DNA from: an uncultured Collinsella sp.
GTDB taxonomy: Bacteria; Actinomycetota; Coriobacteriia; Coriobacteriales; Coriobacteriaceae
Length of the DNA stretch: 64,000 bases
Assembly (NCBI GenBank): GCA_900544115.1
Contig: UQTW01000004.1
Span: forward strand, 41,229 to 105,228
Reading direction: 5' to 3'
In this document: positions 25,284-34,080 of the stretch, piece after piece
Position numbering within the stretch: position 1 is the first letter of the stretch
How the letters are laid out: every line of letters starts with the position of its first letter
Made by a program: the position numbers and the translations under genes
Notes under the pieces: generated by a model
What the model saw: only the letters and a program-made list of their open reading frames with translations
Database searches by the model: none
What the model was told of the DNA's origin: nothing

Positions 25284-26414
25284 CTAGGCGCGGTGCCAGT
25301 CGGTCAGGCAGGCATCGAGGGAGGCGATGAGCGCATCCTTGTCCATGTGACGGCCGATGATGCACAGGCTCGTCATGCGGTCGCCCGTCTCGTCGTCCCA
25401 AATCTGCATGATCTCGGGGTTCTCGTCGATGATCTTCTGCTTCTCGCCCTCGGGCGCCGAATCGACAAACAGGCCGTTCTCCATCAGGCGCATCTGGTGG
25501 CCGGCCTGCTCAAACATGTAGCACATGTCCGGATCGCCGGTCTGCCACAGCGGACCCTTGACGCGGATGACCTCGTCGGGCCACTCCTGCTCAACAAAAT
25601 TGGTGAACTTCTGCAGGTCAAACGGCTTGCGGCGCGAGTACACAAAGGTCTCGATGTCGTACTCGAGCACCTCGGGGTCGTCGTGCTCCTCGGGATGCTC
25701 CATGGCCTCGATCCAGGCGGCGGAGTTGTAGGCGCGCATAAAGTCGAAGCGGTCGGTGTCGAGCAGCTCCTCCATGGGGACCTCGCCGTTTTGGGCCTCG
25801 ACAATCACGGCGTCCTTCTGCAGGCTGCGCACAATGGCCTTGAGCTCGGCAATCTGCTCAGGCGTGACGGTATCGGTCTTGTTGAGGATCAGCGTGGAGC
25901 AAAACTCGATCTGCTGGATGAGCAGGCTCTCGATGTCGTCCTCGTCGATATCCTCGGCTAGCAGGTCGCGACCGCCGTTGAACTCGTCGTACATGCGGGC
26001 GCAGTCGACCACGGCCACGATGTTGTCGAGCGCGAGCTTGGGCTCGCCGCCCACCTTGGCCTCGTCGCAGAAGCTCGAGATGGTGTAGGCGATGGGGATG
26101 GGCTCGCAAATACCCGAGGCCTCGATGATGATGTAGTCGAACTTGCCCGAATCGGCGATGCCCTGCAGCTGGTTGGCCAGATCGTCCGAAAGCGTGCAGC
26201 AGATGCAGCCGTTGGTGAGCGGGATGAGGTCGTCGGTCTCGGAAAGGCCGCCGTCGGCGATAAGGCTGGCGTCGACGTTGATCTCGCCGATATCGTTGAC
26301 GATCACGGCGGCGCGGATGCCGCCGTCGTTAGCGAGGATGTGGTTGAGCAGCGTGGTCTTGCCGGCACCGAGGTATCCGGTAAGCATGATGATCTTCACG
26401 GGTCTGTTGGGCAT
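25284..26414 (-). CDS. CobW/G3E family GTPase (putative metallochaperone)
   Basis: A 376-residue G3E GTPase. Walker A is GYLGAGKTTLLNH, the metal-binding CxCC is in NGCICCTLSDDL, Walker B-like EASGICEP follows, and the guanine motif is NKTD. A CobW_C domain occupies the last third (FVYSRRKPFDLQKF). Members deliver zinc or cobalt to enzymes; which metal cannot be told here. ATG 26414 was chosen because AAAGGAGGG lies 3 bases before it, inside the longer frame that begins at 26435. It has its own terminator at 25209. Confidence 0.9.
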   Translation of the reverse strand: MPNRPVKIIMLTGYLGAGKTTLLNHILANDGGIRAAVIVNDIGEINVDASLIADGGLSETDDLIPLTNGCICCTLSDDLANQLQGIADSGKFDYIIIEASGICEPIPIAYTISSFCDEAKVGGEPKLALDNIVAVVDCARMYDEFNGGRDLLAEDIDEDDIESLLIQQIEFCSTLILNKTDTVTPEQIAELKAIVRSLQKDAVIVEAQNGEVPMEELLDTDRFDFMRAYNSAAWIEAMEHPEEHDDPEVLEYDIETFVYSRRKPFDLQKFTNFVEQEWPDEVIRVKGPLWQTGDPDMCYMFEQAGHQMRLMENGLFVDSAPEGEKQKIIDENPEIMQIWDDETGDRMTSLCIIGRHMDKDALIASLDACLTDWHRA

Positions 26415-26500
26415 GTGCCCTCCTTTGTTAGACATGGCTTACAGTTAAATCTTATGCCAAACGCCTGCTCTTATACCCACGCGCCGGCAAATAACACAGG

Positions 26501-26842
26501 CTACTCCCAGGCTCCCCACACATCGGGGCAATAACCGACGGTGGCCTTCTTGCCGTTGCGCACGATGGGCTCGGCCAGAACCTGCTGGTTCTCGAGCAGC
26601 TTATCAAAGCGCTGGCTGGGGGTGAGGTGCTGGATGAGTGCGAGCGTCTCCTCGTCCTTGGCTTTGGGGTTGAGCAGCTTGTCGATGCCGCCGACCGCCT
26701 GCATCACGCTCGTGAGCTCGCCCTTGCTCATCTCCCTTTCCTTAAGGTCGATAAACTGCACCTTAATGCGTCGCTCCTTAAAATAGCGCTGGGCCTTCTT
26801 GGTATCGAAGGACTTCTTAGTCCCGAAAATTTGAATATTCAT
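26501..26842 (-). CDS. ArsC/Spx-like protein lacking the redox cysteine
   Basis: A 113-residue thioredoxin-fold protein of the ArsC/Spx/YffB family: IQIFGTKKSFDTKKAQRYF at the N terminus and LAEPIVRNGKKATVGYCPD near the end. In family members the first loop carries a cysteine (KNCDTVKK in YffB); here it reads KKSFDTKK, and the only cysteine in the protein is in GYCPD. A reductase role through the usual site is therefore unlikely. It lies 17 bases after the flavodoxin-type gene, so the two are probably one operon. Confidence 0.85.
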   Translation of the reverse strand: MNIQIFGTKKSFDTKKAQRYFKERRIKVQFIDLKEREMSKGELTSVMQAVGGIDKLLNPKAKDEETLALIQHLTPSQRFDKLLENQQVLAEPIVRNGKKATVGYCPDVWGAWE

Positions 26843-26859
26843 ATCTATGTTCCGCCGTT

Positions 26860-27483
26860 CTACCTGATGAAGTTGGTCCTAGCGCGATCGGCCTGGGGGG
26901 CTTCGATGCCGGCGGCCTTTCCCGCCTCGATGCAACGTAGGAGCCAGGCCATGTTTTTGCCGATGTTTCGCATGGTGGCAAGGCCTTCGGCGTCCTGGGC
27001 GGCCTCGCCCGGCATGGCGCCAAAGACGTTGTTCCAGTAGGTGGATGCCACCACGGGCATCTGGTTGATGGTGAAGTATTTGTTGAGCACATCGAAGGTG
27101 GTCGACGTGCCACCGCGACGGGCAACGGCGACAGCGGCGCCCGGCTTGTGCGCAAAGGCCTTGCTGCCAGCATAGAATGCACGGTCGAGGGCAGAGAGGA
27201 TGCGTCCGCTGGGATGCGCGTAGTAGACGGGCGAACCAAAGACAAAGCCGTCTGCCTGCTCGGCAGCGGCAATCAGCTCGTTGACCATATCGTCGTCAAA
27301 GGTGCAGCGGCAATCGAGCTTGCCGCACTGGCCGCACCCGATGCAATCGCGAATAGGCTTGGCGCCCAGCTGAAACACCTGCGTCTCAATGCCCTCTGCG
27401 TTGAGCTGCTCGGCAATCTCGGCGAGTGCGCGGTCGGTGTTGCCGTTTGCCTTGGGGCTGCCATTGACCAAAAGAACCTTCAT
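26860..27483 (-). CDS. Flavodoxin family protein / NAD(P)H-dependent FMN reductase
   Basis: A 207-residue flavoprotein with the FMN phosphate loop VNGSPKANGNTD at the N terminus and an iron-sulfur-like cysteine cluster CIGCGQCGKLDCRC, as in the multimeric flavodoxin WrbA/iron-sulfur flavoprotein branch. FGSPVYYAHPSG is the second FMN-binding loop. ATG 27483 is supported by GAGGGAG; the upstream extension overlaps the IS30 remnant and is not real. It leads the small operon with the ArsC-like gene and probably acts in electron transfer or reduction of quinones or nitro compounds. Confidence 0.9.
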   Translation of the reverse strand: MKVLLVNGSPKANGNTDRALAEIAEQLNAEGIETQVFQLGAKPIRDCIGCGQCGKLDCRCTFDDDMVNELIAAAEQADGFVFGSPVYYAHPSGRILSALDRAFYAGSKAFAHKPGAAVAVARRGGTSTTFDVLNKYFTINQMPVVASTYWNNVFGAMPGEAAQDAEGLATMRNIGKNMAWLLRCIEAGKAAGIEAPQADRARTNFIR

Positions 27484-27599
27484 CACAAACTCCCTCTGCT
27501 GTCGGTGACTTCTGCGGAGGATTATCGCACGAGCGGGCAGATGGCGTGGGGCGCGATTCCAGCGACCGCCCATCATGCGCCCCGTCTCGATCGGTAGCT

Positions 27600-27790
27600 T
27601 CATCCGAGTGTTTCTCGGGGCCGGGAAGCCGGCCCCGAGGGCCAACGGCGGGCTCGCTCACCAGGTACGAGAGGGACACGGTCCAGAGTATGTTGGAGCT
27701 CGGGGCCTCATGCAAGCCGATTGTGAGGAGTCTGGGCAGGTCGCCTTCGATGGCGAACTCTGAGGTCTTAGAAGGCGGGCTGCTGCGGCG
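27600..27790 (+). pseudogene. Remnant of an IS30-family transposase (N-terminal HTH part)
   Basis: The frame through 27657-27770 encodes LTRYERDTVQSMLELG, then SCKPIVRSLGRSPSMANSEV. This matches the start of IS30 transposases (L-T-x-x-E-R-x-x-I..L..G.S...IA..LGRSPSTV..E). There is no DDE domain, no proper start and no inverted repeat that I can find, so it is a decayed fragment. It opens an AT-richer patch reaching to 28.5 kb. The stretch 27484-27600 shows nothing else. Confidence 0.6.
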
Positions 27791-27887
27791 GCTATGGTTT
27801 ATACTAAGGCGGTTGCTATCGAGTAATTCATACTTGGTTTGATTCGATTGTGAATGCGTAACTAGGATGGAAAGCAAAGGAAACTCT

Positions 27888-28208
27888 ATGGAAACAGAGG
27901 ATGCTGTTTGCTTGATGACTTCGATTGCCTTGATTGTCCTTTCAATCCAATACCGAAGAGGAAGATGGCTCTGCTCAATTGCTGGATATGATGTCACAAA
28001 AAGGGAGAGCGAGATTGATATACGCCCCTACGCAAAGCTGATTTCTTCTGTGACGTTATGGATGGGGCTGCTGTTTTTCTTGTGGGCGGTAGAGGGCTGG
28101 GTACGCGATTGGAATACCAGCGTTTTTGAAGTTTTGGTTCTACTTCTGTTCAGCTTGGCCTCTTTGTCGTTCGTGCGGCTCGTTAGGTTTGTGTTTATGA
28201 GGCGATAG
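27888..28208 (+). CDS. Small membrane protein resembling DUF3784
   Basis: A 106-residue protein with three hydrophobic segments: AVCLMTSIALIVLSIQY, LISSVTLWMGLLFFLWAVEG and VFEVLVLLLFSLASLSFV. Between the first two lies RRGRWLCSIAGYDVTKRE, which resembles the G-x-G-x-x-L-x-A-G-Y-N motif of DUF3784 proteins. AAAGGA lies before the ATG at 27888. Base composition is clearly lower in GC than the neighbours, and the gene sits next to an IS30 remnant, so it may be acquired. Role unknown. Confidence 0.7.
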   Translation: METEDAVCLMTSIALIVLSIQYRRGRWLCSIAGYDVTKRESEIDIRPYAKLISSVTLWMGLLFFLWAVEGWVRDWNTSVFEVLVLLLFSLASLSFVRLVRFVFMRR

Positions 28209-28495
28209 CCAGCGGAAGTGGCTGGACGACAAAATGGACCAATGCAGCCAATTGTCAATAGAATTTGATAGGCTTGGCTTAACAGATTTACTCGAGGGCA
28301 TATCCGTGGCGGGGGATAGGTTCTATCTTGTTGAGCACTTATTTGCATCAGGCAAAGTAAACCAAGAGTATCGAAACGGTGCCCCCGGGCCCGCTAGGGA
28401 CTGCGGGGGGGGGCGTTCGGCTAACTGCGGGTACGGCCTATTTGCCCAATGTGTTCGCCCGAGATCGGAAATTAACCATCATGCGCCCCATAACG
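28209..28495. other. Accessory intergenic region with a G9 run
   Basis: No convincing gene. The first 160 bases are AT-rich and carry an open frame from ATG 28234 (about 45 plausible residues, MDQCSQLSIEFDRLGLTD) that then runs into GC-rich, low-complexity sequence and loses protein-like character. A run of nine G lies at 28405-28413. This could be the junction of a decayed mobile segment. It lies between convergent genes. Confidence 0.4.
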
Positions 28496-30028
28496 CTAGT
28501 CCAGCTTGGTGCCCGGTACCTGTGGCGCCTCTTTAATCAACGCATTAAGTTCGTTCAAAATGGAAACGGGCTGTCGGTCGACGGCGTCCAGATGAAGCGT
28601 CGCCACGCGAAGGGGCGGCTGATATTCAAATGAGCCGAGGAGCACGGGCGATCCCAAGAACCGTTCGATTTCGTCTGCAACCGCGTCGGTCTCTTCGGGA
28701 TCAAGCTCGTCAAAGAGCGCCACGAACATCGGTCCGGTCGAGCGGAACAGACGACCCTTGCCGCGCGAGCAATCCATGAGGCAGGCGGCGCTTTCTGCCA
28801 AAACGCGGTCGCCTGCATCAAAGCCAAAGCGGGCATTGACCTTGGCGATTTCGTCGATTTTAATGGCGATCAAGCCCGCGTTTCGTGCCACGCGACGCAT
28901 CTCGCCAATGGCGTTGACCAGGGCGTGGATATCGCCCAGACCGGTCACGGAATCGGTCGTATCTGCCAAGCTTCGGTTGGTGACAATGCCCACATACATG
29001 TTGGGCTCGGTATCGGTGCCGTCCAGGCGGTAACCTGTGCAGTCGCAAAGCGCGTATTTTCCGGCGGTATTCATGACGCGATACTGCATGCAGTGGAAGT
29101 GCCACGTGCCGTTTACCACCATATCGAGCTCGGCACGTACGTTGTCGCGGTCCTCGGGGTGAACACGGGCAAGCCATATATCGAGCGAGTTGTAGGGATG
29201 CTGGGAGGGTAGGTCAAAATCGCGCACGGCATTAACCGACCATTGCGATTCGCCGGTGTCGAGGTTAATGATGAACGGATAGCGTGTCTCGGAGCTCATG
29301 GAGATCGCTTGGAACACTCGGTCGTTGCAGGGGGGGGGTTGTTCGGTGACCGGGCGTTGCGGCGCATCGCCTTCTTCCGGTTGTTGCACACGGTACATGA
29401 GCTTGTAGCGATACATTTTGCGGTCGGCGTCCTTTGTCATCTGGCGACGCGTATCGCCTGCAAGCGGGTCGACGCGCGAGCAGCCAAAGCTAAAGCTGGC
29501 GATCATGGGCGCCTTGTCGCCTGATGTTGCCTCGATAAGATTGGCACGCGTCCGCTCCAGGCGCTGCTCGAGTTCGGCTTCGTCTGTCGTGGGGGATATA
29601 AGTACAAATTCGTCTCCACCGATACGGAACAGCAACTCATCGTGCTCCATTGTCTCGGTGAGTGCGCGGCAGATGCTCAGGATGTAGCGATTGCCCTCGG
29701 TGTGGCCAAACTTATCGTTGCAATGCTTAAGGCGGTCGATATCGATATAGGCACAGGTGAAGGGGGTGCCTTTGCGCCAGAGCTGATCGACATGGCGGTC
29801 GAGTCCGCCACGGTTGCCAAGATTGGTGAGCGAGTCGATATAGGCGCCGCGCTCAAGCAGCTCGCGTTCTTGCTGCAGGATGGCAAATGTCTTCTGTAGC
29901 TGCTCGCCGATGGCGCACAGCTCCGGGGGCAGCGCGGCAACATCGAGCTCGGCGGTTGAGGTCCCGTTCGCAAGTCGCTGAAGATGAGCGATGATTGATT
30001 GCTCGCCCAGGCGATACGACTCGTTCAT
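28496..30028 (-). CDS. Diguanylate cyclase: GGDEF - PAS-like - degenerate GGDEF
   Basis: A 510-residue cytoplasmic protein without TM segments. The first GGDEF domain has RIGGDEFVLIS and AYIDIDRLKHCND, so it should make c-di-GMP; the RxxD inhibitory site is not present (MEHD instead). A PAS-like domain (LDIWLARVHPEDRDNV..) follows, then a second, degenerate GGDEF-like domain (TGLGDIHALVNAI...FRSTGPMFVALF). Its architecture matches the first half of the protein at 30105, indicating duplication. AAGGAGG precedes ATG 30028. A C9 run lies in the linker after the first domain (29330-29338). Confidence 0.9.
   Translation of the reverse strand: MNESYRLGEQSIIAHLQRLANGTSTAELDVAALPPELCAIGEQLQKTFAILQQERELLERGAYIDSLTNLGNRGGLDRHVDQLWRKGTPFTCAYIDIDRLKHCNDKFGHTEGNRYILSICRALTETMEHDELLFRIGGDEFVLISPTTDEAELEQRLERTRANLIEATSGDKAPMIASFSFGCSRVDPLAGDTRRQMTKDADRKMYRYKLMYRVQQPEEGDAPQRPVTEQPPPCNDRVFQAISMSSETRYPFIINLDTGESQWSVNAVRDFDLPSQHPYNSLDIWLARVHPEDRDNVRAELDMVVNGTWHFHCMQYRVMNTAGKYALCDCTGYRLDGTDTEPNMYVGIVTNRSLADTTDSVTGLGDIHALVNAIGEMRRVARNAGLIAIKIDEIAKVNARFGFDAGDRVLAESAACLMDCSRGKGRLFRSTGPMFVALFDELDPEETDAVADEIERFLGSPVLLGSFEYQPPLRVATLHLDAVDRQPVSILNELNALIKEAPQVPGTKLD
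29330..29338 (-). repeat. C9 homopolymer inside the GGDEF gene
   Basis: Nine C on the coding strand encode three prolines (EQPPPCND) around residue 231, between the first GGDEF and the PAS-like domain. A one-base slip would cut the protein down to its cyclase domain. Confidence 0.9.
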
Positions 30029-30104
30029 GATGGATTGCCTCCTTGGATGGAACAATGGTTTGTATCTTACTCCCAATTCGGTTTAGATTGGGGTATTAGT
30101 TAGC

Positions 30105-32870
30105 TCATGGGAACAAGCGCTCCCTCGACGGTGGCGTTTGCGCACGAGCGTATTGGTTGCTGTCGCCACCATCGAGCAATGCCTCAAAATCCTCCGCCTG
30201 CATGGGACGGTAGTAGAGGAAGCCCTGAGCGTAGCGGGCGCCCATTTGGCGTAGCATGTCTGCCTGCTCATTTGTCTCGATGCCTTCGATCACAACGGGC
30301 AGATGGAGCGACTGTGCCATCTCGAGCATTGATGAAATGATTTGCACACTACGGCCTTGATCGCCGTCGACGGGCACAAACGTGCGGTCGAGCTTGATGA
30401 CGTCGACGTTGACGTTCTTGAGCATCGCGAGCGTGGACTGGCCGGTGCCAAAATCGTCCATGTAGGTCGAGAAGCCGCGGTTGTGCAGGTCGGCCGTCAG
30501 CTTATCCACAGCTTCGGACTCTCCCGTATAAGCCGTCTCGGTGATCTCGATGCGCATGAGCTCGGGCGGCAGATTGTATTGGTCGGCGAGTGCCCCCATA
30601 TGCTCGGCAACGTCGCAGGCAAGGATATCCACGCGCGACACGTTGAGCGAGATCGGAACCACGCGAAGCCCTCGATCGATGCGCCCGCGCAGCCACGAGG
30701 CAACGCCCTGCCAAACGTATTTGTCGAGCGTCACCACAAAACCGCTTTCCTCGAGAGCGGGGATAAAGGTGACGGGTGAAATGAGGGAGCCGTCCTTGTC
30801 AATCCAGCGCGTGAGCGCTTCGGCGCCAGTGATCTCGCCGGTTTCCATGTCGACCTGGGGCTGCAGGTAGTAGGTAATGCGGCCGTTTGAGAGCGCATAC
30901 TGGAATTCGGTCAGCGTGCGGTGGAACGAGATTTCGCGCTCGTACTCCTCGGGGCGGAAAATGGCAATGCGTTCCTTAAAGTCGTTTTTTGCGCGCCGAT
31001 TGGTAAACATGGCCTTGGCCTGCGCATCGATGGTGATTTTCTCGTTGGAGTCGATGGGGTAGACGCCCATGGACGGCCAGAATCCCACGCCGTCATCATA
31101 CTTGGCCACGGCCTGGCGAACGCGGCTATAGATCTGATGGACGGTGTCGTGTTCAAAGGGGATGAGTATGCAAAAGTCGTCTTGGCCCCAGTACCCTGCG
31201 ACGCCCATGTTGGCATTCTCGATGTCCTTGAGGACCGTGCCCACATCGGCGAGCATGCGGTCGCCCTCGGCCTGTCCGTGCCATTCGTTGAACAGTCGCA
31301 TGTGTCCCATATCGACGGTGGCGATACACCAGGCGCCGTTGCGCCTTGTCTCGAGAAATTCGTTGGCGCGGCGCATAAACTCGCTGGGTCGATAGAGACC
31401 CGTGAGCGAATCGATGCGTTCGGCGATGGCGCTTTTGCGCTCCACCTCGGGTATGGGGAGGCTGTCGTTGGGAACAAGCCCGCCGGCCGTGCGAATGCGA
31501 CGGTCGAGTTCGCCTAAAACGGCGGCCGTTTGATTGGTCAGGTGCTCGTAAAAGGCCGGAACGACAAGACAGACGGGGGTAATGGTGTCGTCCGCGATTC
31601 GAACGGGAGCGAAAACGGCCTCTTTGAGATGTTGGATCAGTTGCTCGAATGCTTCGTGATCCAAATTGTTGCTAAGCACGACGAACTGGGCGTTGCGTGA
31701 GCGGAAGACGCGACTCCTGCCGCGAGTAATCGACAGCATGCGGCCTGCGTATTCGGCGAGCATGTTGTCGACGGCCTCGGCCCCGTAGAGCTCGTTGAGC
31801 TTTGCCGTGCCGCGAACGCGCACTGCTATAAGCCCCGTCTTGCAATGGTCGCGACGGCAGGCATCGATAGCGTTGATCAGCGTGCGCTGCATTCCGAGGC
31901 CCGTGGCGGCGTCGACGGTCTCGGCAAGCGAGTGGTTGACGAGCTCGCCGACATAGAGCGAGGGGACATTTCCGTCGCCGTCGATACGAAACCCGCGAGC
32001 ACGGCCGAGGATGTAGTCGCCGGCGGCATTGCGCACGCGGTACTGCATGACGTGGCGATGTTTGGAGCCGTCATAGATTTGGTCGATGTCGTTGGTATAG
32101 GCCTCAAGGTCATCGGGATGGACACGCGTTTTCCAGTAATCGTGGCAGTTGTCTATATGCTCCGAAGGAAGACCAAGATCGCGCAAGGCGCCTTGTGACC
32201 AAAGGGTTCGATGTTTGTCCAAGTTCTCGATAAAGAAATATCGGCCTTCGTTGAGCATCGAAAGGGCGTCGAAAATGCGATCGCTTATTTCGAAGTCGTC
32301 GGTGTGGGCTTGTGCGATATTGCGTCGATCAAGGTGCACGGCATGACGTAGCTTGTAGTCGTACATGCGATGGTCGGCATCGTTCGTCAAGCGATTGGGG
32401 GCTTCGCCCAGGGCGGGGTCGGCGTGTGCCACTCCGTAGCTAAACGAGTGAGGCATCTTGGAAGCGTTGTTTTCGAGCAGTACCGTTCGGCAGTGTTCCA
32501 GACGTTCGGCAAGGTCGTCCTCGGTCGCAATCGTAGATAGGATGGCGAACTCGTCGCCCCCCAGACGAAATGCCGCCTCGTCCACCTTCATATACAGTTT
32601 GAGATAGAGGCTCACCTGCAAGATATAGCGGTTGCCCTCGTCATGTCCAAAGATGTCGTTGCAGTGCTTAAGGTTATCGATGTCGATAAACGCCATGGTC
32701 ACGGGCAGTTCCTGCTCCCAGAGTTCCTCTAAGGAACGGGTAAAGCCGCCGCGGTTGCCAAGTCCGGTGAGCTCGTCGGTAAAGGCGGTCCTGATCAGAT
32801 CGTCCTGACGCTCCAGAAGGTCACGGATGGTCTTTTCGAGCGTTTCGGTATTATTGCTGGCGTTATCCAT
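30105..32870 (-). CDS. Bifunctional c-di-GMP protein: GGDEF - PAS-like - two degenerate GGDEF - EAL
   Basis: A 921-residue soluble protein. Domain order: active GGDEF (FRLGGDEFAILS), PAS-like (YWKTRVHPDDLEAY), degenerate GGDEF (TGLGMQRTLINAI), another degenerate GGDEF (GYWGQDDFCILIP), and EAL. The EAL domain keeps its catalytic set: GAEALTRW, the Asn of SLNVSR, the Glu of EITET, DDFGTG and KLDRTFV, so phosphodiesterase activity is likely. The first two thirds resemble the adjacent 28496 protein. I chose ATG 32870 (MDNASNN); an upstream GTG at 32927 is possible and neither has a strong ribosome site. A 76-base gap separates it from the second cyclase gene, so they may be cotranscribed. Confidence 0.9.
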   Translation of the reverse strand: MDNASNNTETLEKTIRDLLERQDDLIRTAFTDELTGLGNRGGFTRSLEELWEQELPVTMAFIDIDNLKHCNDIFGHDEGNRYILQVSLYLKLYMKVDEAAFRLGGDEFAILSTIATEDDLAERLEHCRTVLLENNASKMPHSFSYGVAHADPALGEAPNRLTNDADHRMYDYKLRHAVHLDRRNIAQAHTDDFEISDRIFDALSMLNEGRYFFIENLDKHRTLWSQGALRDLGLPSEHIDNCHDYWKTRVHPDDLEAYTNDIDQIYDGSKHRHVMQYRVRNAAGDYILGRARGFRIDGDGNVPSLYVGELVNHSLAETVDAATGLGMQRTLINAIDACRRDHCKTGLIAVRVRGTAKLNELYGAEAVDNMLAEYAGRMLSITRGRSRVFRSRNAQFVVLSNNLDHEAFEQLIQHLKEAVFAPVRIADDTITPVCLVVPAFYEHLTNQTAAVLGELDRRIRTAGGLVPNDSLPIPEVERKSAIAERIDSLTGLYRPSEFMRRANEFLETRRNGAWCIATVDMGHMRLFNEWHGQAEGDRMLADVGTVLKDIENANMGVAGYWGQDDFCILIPFEHDTVHQIYSRVRQAVAKYDDGVGFWPSMGVYPIDSNEKITIDAQAKAMFTNRRAKNDFKERIAIFRPEEYEREISFHRTLTEFQYALSNGRITYYLQPQVDMETGEITGAEALTRWIDKDGSLISPVTFIPALEESGFVVTLDKYVWQGVASWLRGRIDRGLRVVPISLNVSRVDILACDVAEHMGALADQYNLPPELMRIEITETAYTGESEAVDKLTADLHNRGFSTYMDDFGTGQSTLAMLKNVNVDVIKLDRTFVPVDGDQGRSVQIISSMLEMAQSLHLPVVIEGIETNEQADMLRQMGARYAQGFLYYRPMQAEDFEALLDGGDSNQYARAQTPPSRERLFP

Positions 32871-33017
32871 ACTGTAAGCGGCTTTCTGAGGTCGGGGCGG
32901 ATTGCGTCGGGCGAGCTCGTTGTGCACATGCGTTGCTGCTCAACGTCTTGCGTGTTTCCAAGCCCCCGCCTTGCTGCGTCGTTGGGTTTATTTGTCGGTT
33001 CGTGCTCTCGGCTGATA

Positions 33018-33030
33018 ACTACTGAGTAGT
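33018..33030. promoter_or_regulatory. Palindrome ACTACTGAGTAGT next to a minus-strand TATACT box
   Basis: A perfect 6-base inverted repeat around a single G. On the minus strand it directly follows TATACT (33028-33033 region), a plausible -10 box for the GGDEF-EAL gene, so it would lie at the transcription start. The rest of the 320-base gap between 32870 and 33190 shows a TATACT box at 33148-33153 for the lipase gene and nothing else. Confidence 0.4.
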
Positions 33031-33189
33031 ATAAACAAGTGTATGGAATTATGTAGGGGTGCCCATGTTGCGGGCGGCCATTATTCGCCAAACGGTAACG
33101 CGACGATGTTCGATGAAAATGCGACTGAGACGATATTTGTTGATGGGTATACTTGTTCCGTTTTAAAACGCAGGAACGGAGATGGTCGC

Positions 33190-34059
33190 ATGGCACAGTC
33201 AAATATGACGCGCACGGTGGGGCTGGCGCTCGAGGGAGGCGGCTACCGCGGTATGTATACGGCGGGCGTGCTCGACGTTTGGATGGAGCACGGTTTGACC
33301 TGCGACCATATGGTGGGCGTCTCGGCGGGCGCGGCATTTGGCTACAACCTTAAATCGCGCCAGATCGGCCGCGCCATTCGCTATAACAAGGCCTATTGCG
33401 CCGACAAACGCTATGCGAGCGTGACCAGCTGGCTGCGAACCGGCGATATGTTCAATGCCGATTTTGCCTATCACGAGGTGCCCATCGAGCTCGATCCCAT
33501 CGACCTGGAGGCGTATCGCGCCTGCCCCATGCGGTTTACGTGCGTGTGTACCGATATCGAGACGGGCAAGGCCGTCTACCACGACCTGCCCTATGGCGAC
33601 GAGCGGGATATCGAGTGGATCCGGGCATCGTCGGCGATTCCCGTGGCGACGCGTCCCGTTGCTATTGACGGGCATAAGTATCTGGATGGTGGCGTGGCCG
33701 ATTCTATTCCCAGTGCATGGCTGTTTGCGCAGGGGTATGACCGCAATATCGTGGTGCTCACGCAGCCGGCGGGCTTTGTGAAGCAGCCCAACAGCGTGAT
33801 GCCCATGCTGCGTCGCGTGTTCCGTCACTATCCGGAGTTTGTCGCAGCGCTTGAGCATCGGCATGAGGTCTACAATGCCACGCTCGATGACCTGGCACGT
33901 CGCGAGGCTGCCGGCGAGATCTTTGTGGTGCGGCCGAGCGAATCGGTGAAGGTGCCGTCGCTGTGTCGCGAGCCCGATGAGCTCGAGCGCATCTACCAGA
34001 TTGGTCGCCGCGATGCGGAGGCGACCTTGCCGGCGTTGGAATCGTATCTGGCGGGGTAG
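33190..34059 (+). CDS. Patatin-like phospholipase
   Basis: A 289-residue serine acyl hydrolase of the YjjU-like patatin group. The oxyanion loop is LEGGGYRGMYTAGVLD, the nucleophile elbow GVSAGA, and the catalytic Asp is in YLDGGVAD, so the Ser-Asp dyad is complete. There is no signal peptide, so it acts inside the cell or at the inner membrane face. ATG 33190 follows CGGAGAT; the longer frame from 33043 has no support. It likely hydrolyses phospholipids or other esters. It is monocistronic, divergent from the GGDEF-EAL gene. Confidence 0.9.
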   Translation: MAQSNMTRTVGLALEGGGYRGMYTAGVLDVWMEHGLTCDHMVGVSAGAAFGYNLKSRQIGRAIRYNKAYCADKRYASVTSWLRTGDMFNADFAYHEVPIELDPIDLEAYRACPMRFTCVCTDIETGKAVYHDLPYGDERDIEWIRASSAIPVATRPVAIDGHKYLDGGVADSIPSAWLFAQGYDRNIVVLTQPAGFVKQPNSVMPMLRRVFRHYPEFVAALEHRHEVYNATLDDLARREAAGEIFVVRPSESVKVPSLCREPDELERIYQIGRRDAEATLPALESYLAG

Positions 34060-34080
34060 GGCAAGCTGCCGTGGACTCGG

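Noticed and set aside
28234..28536. Plus-strand open frame of 100 codons as a real gene
   Set aside because: Its first 45 codons are plausible, but the rest runs through a GC-rich, G9-containing stretch with no protein-like character and overlaps the end of the GGDEF gene.
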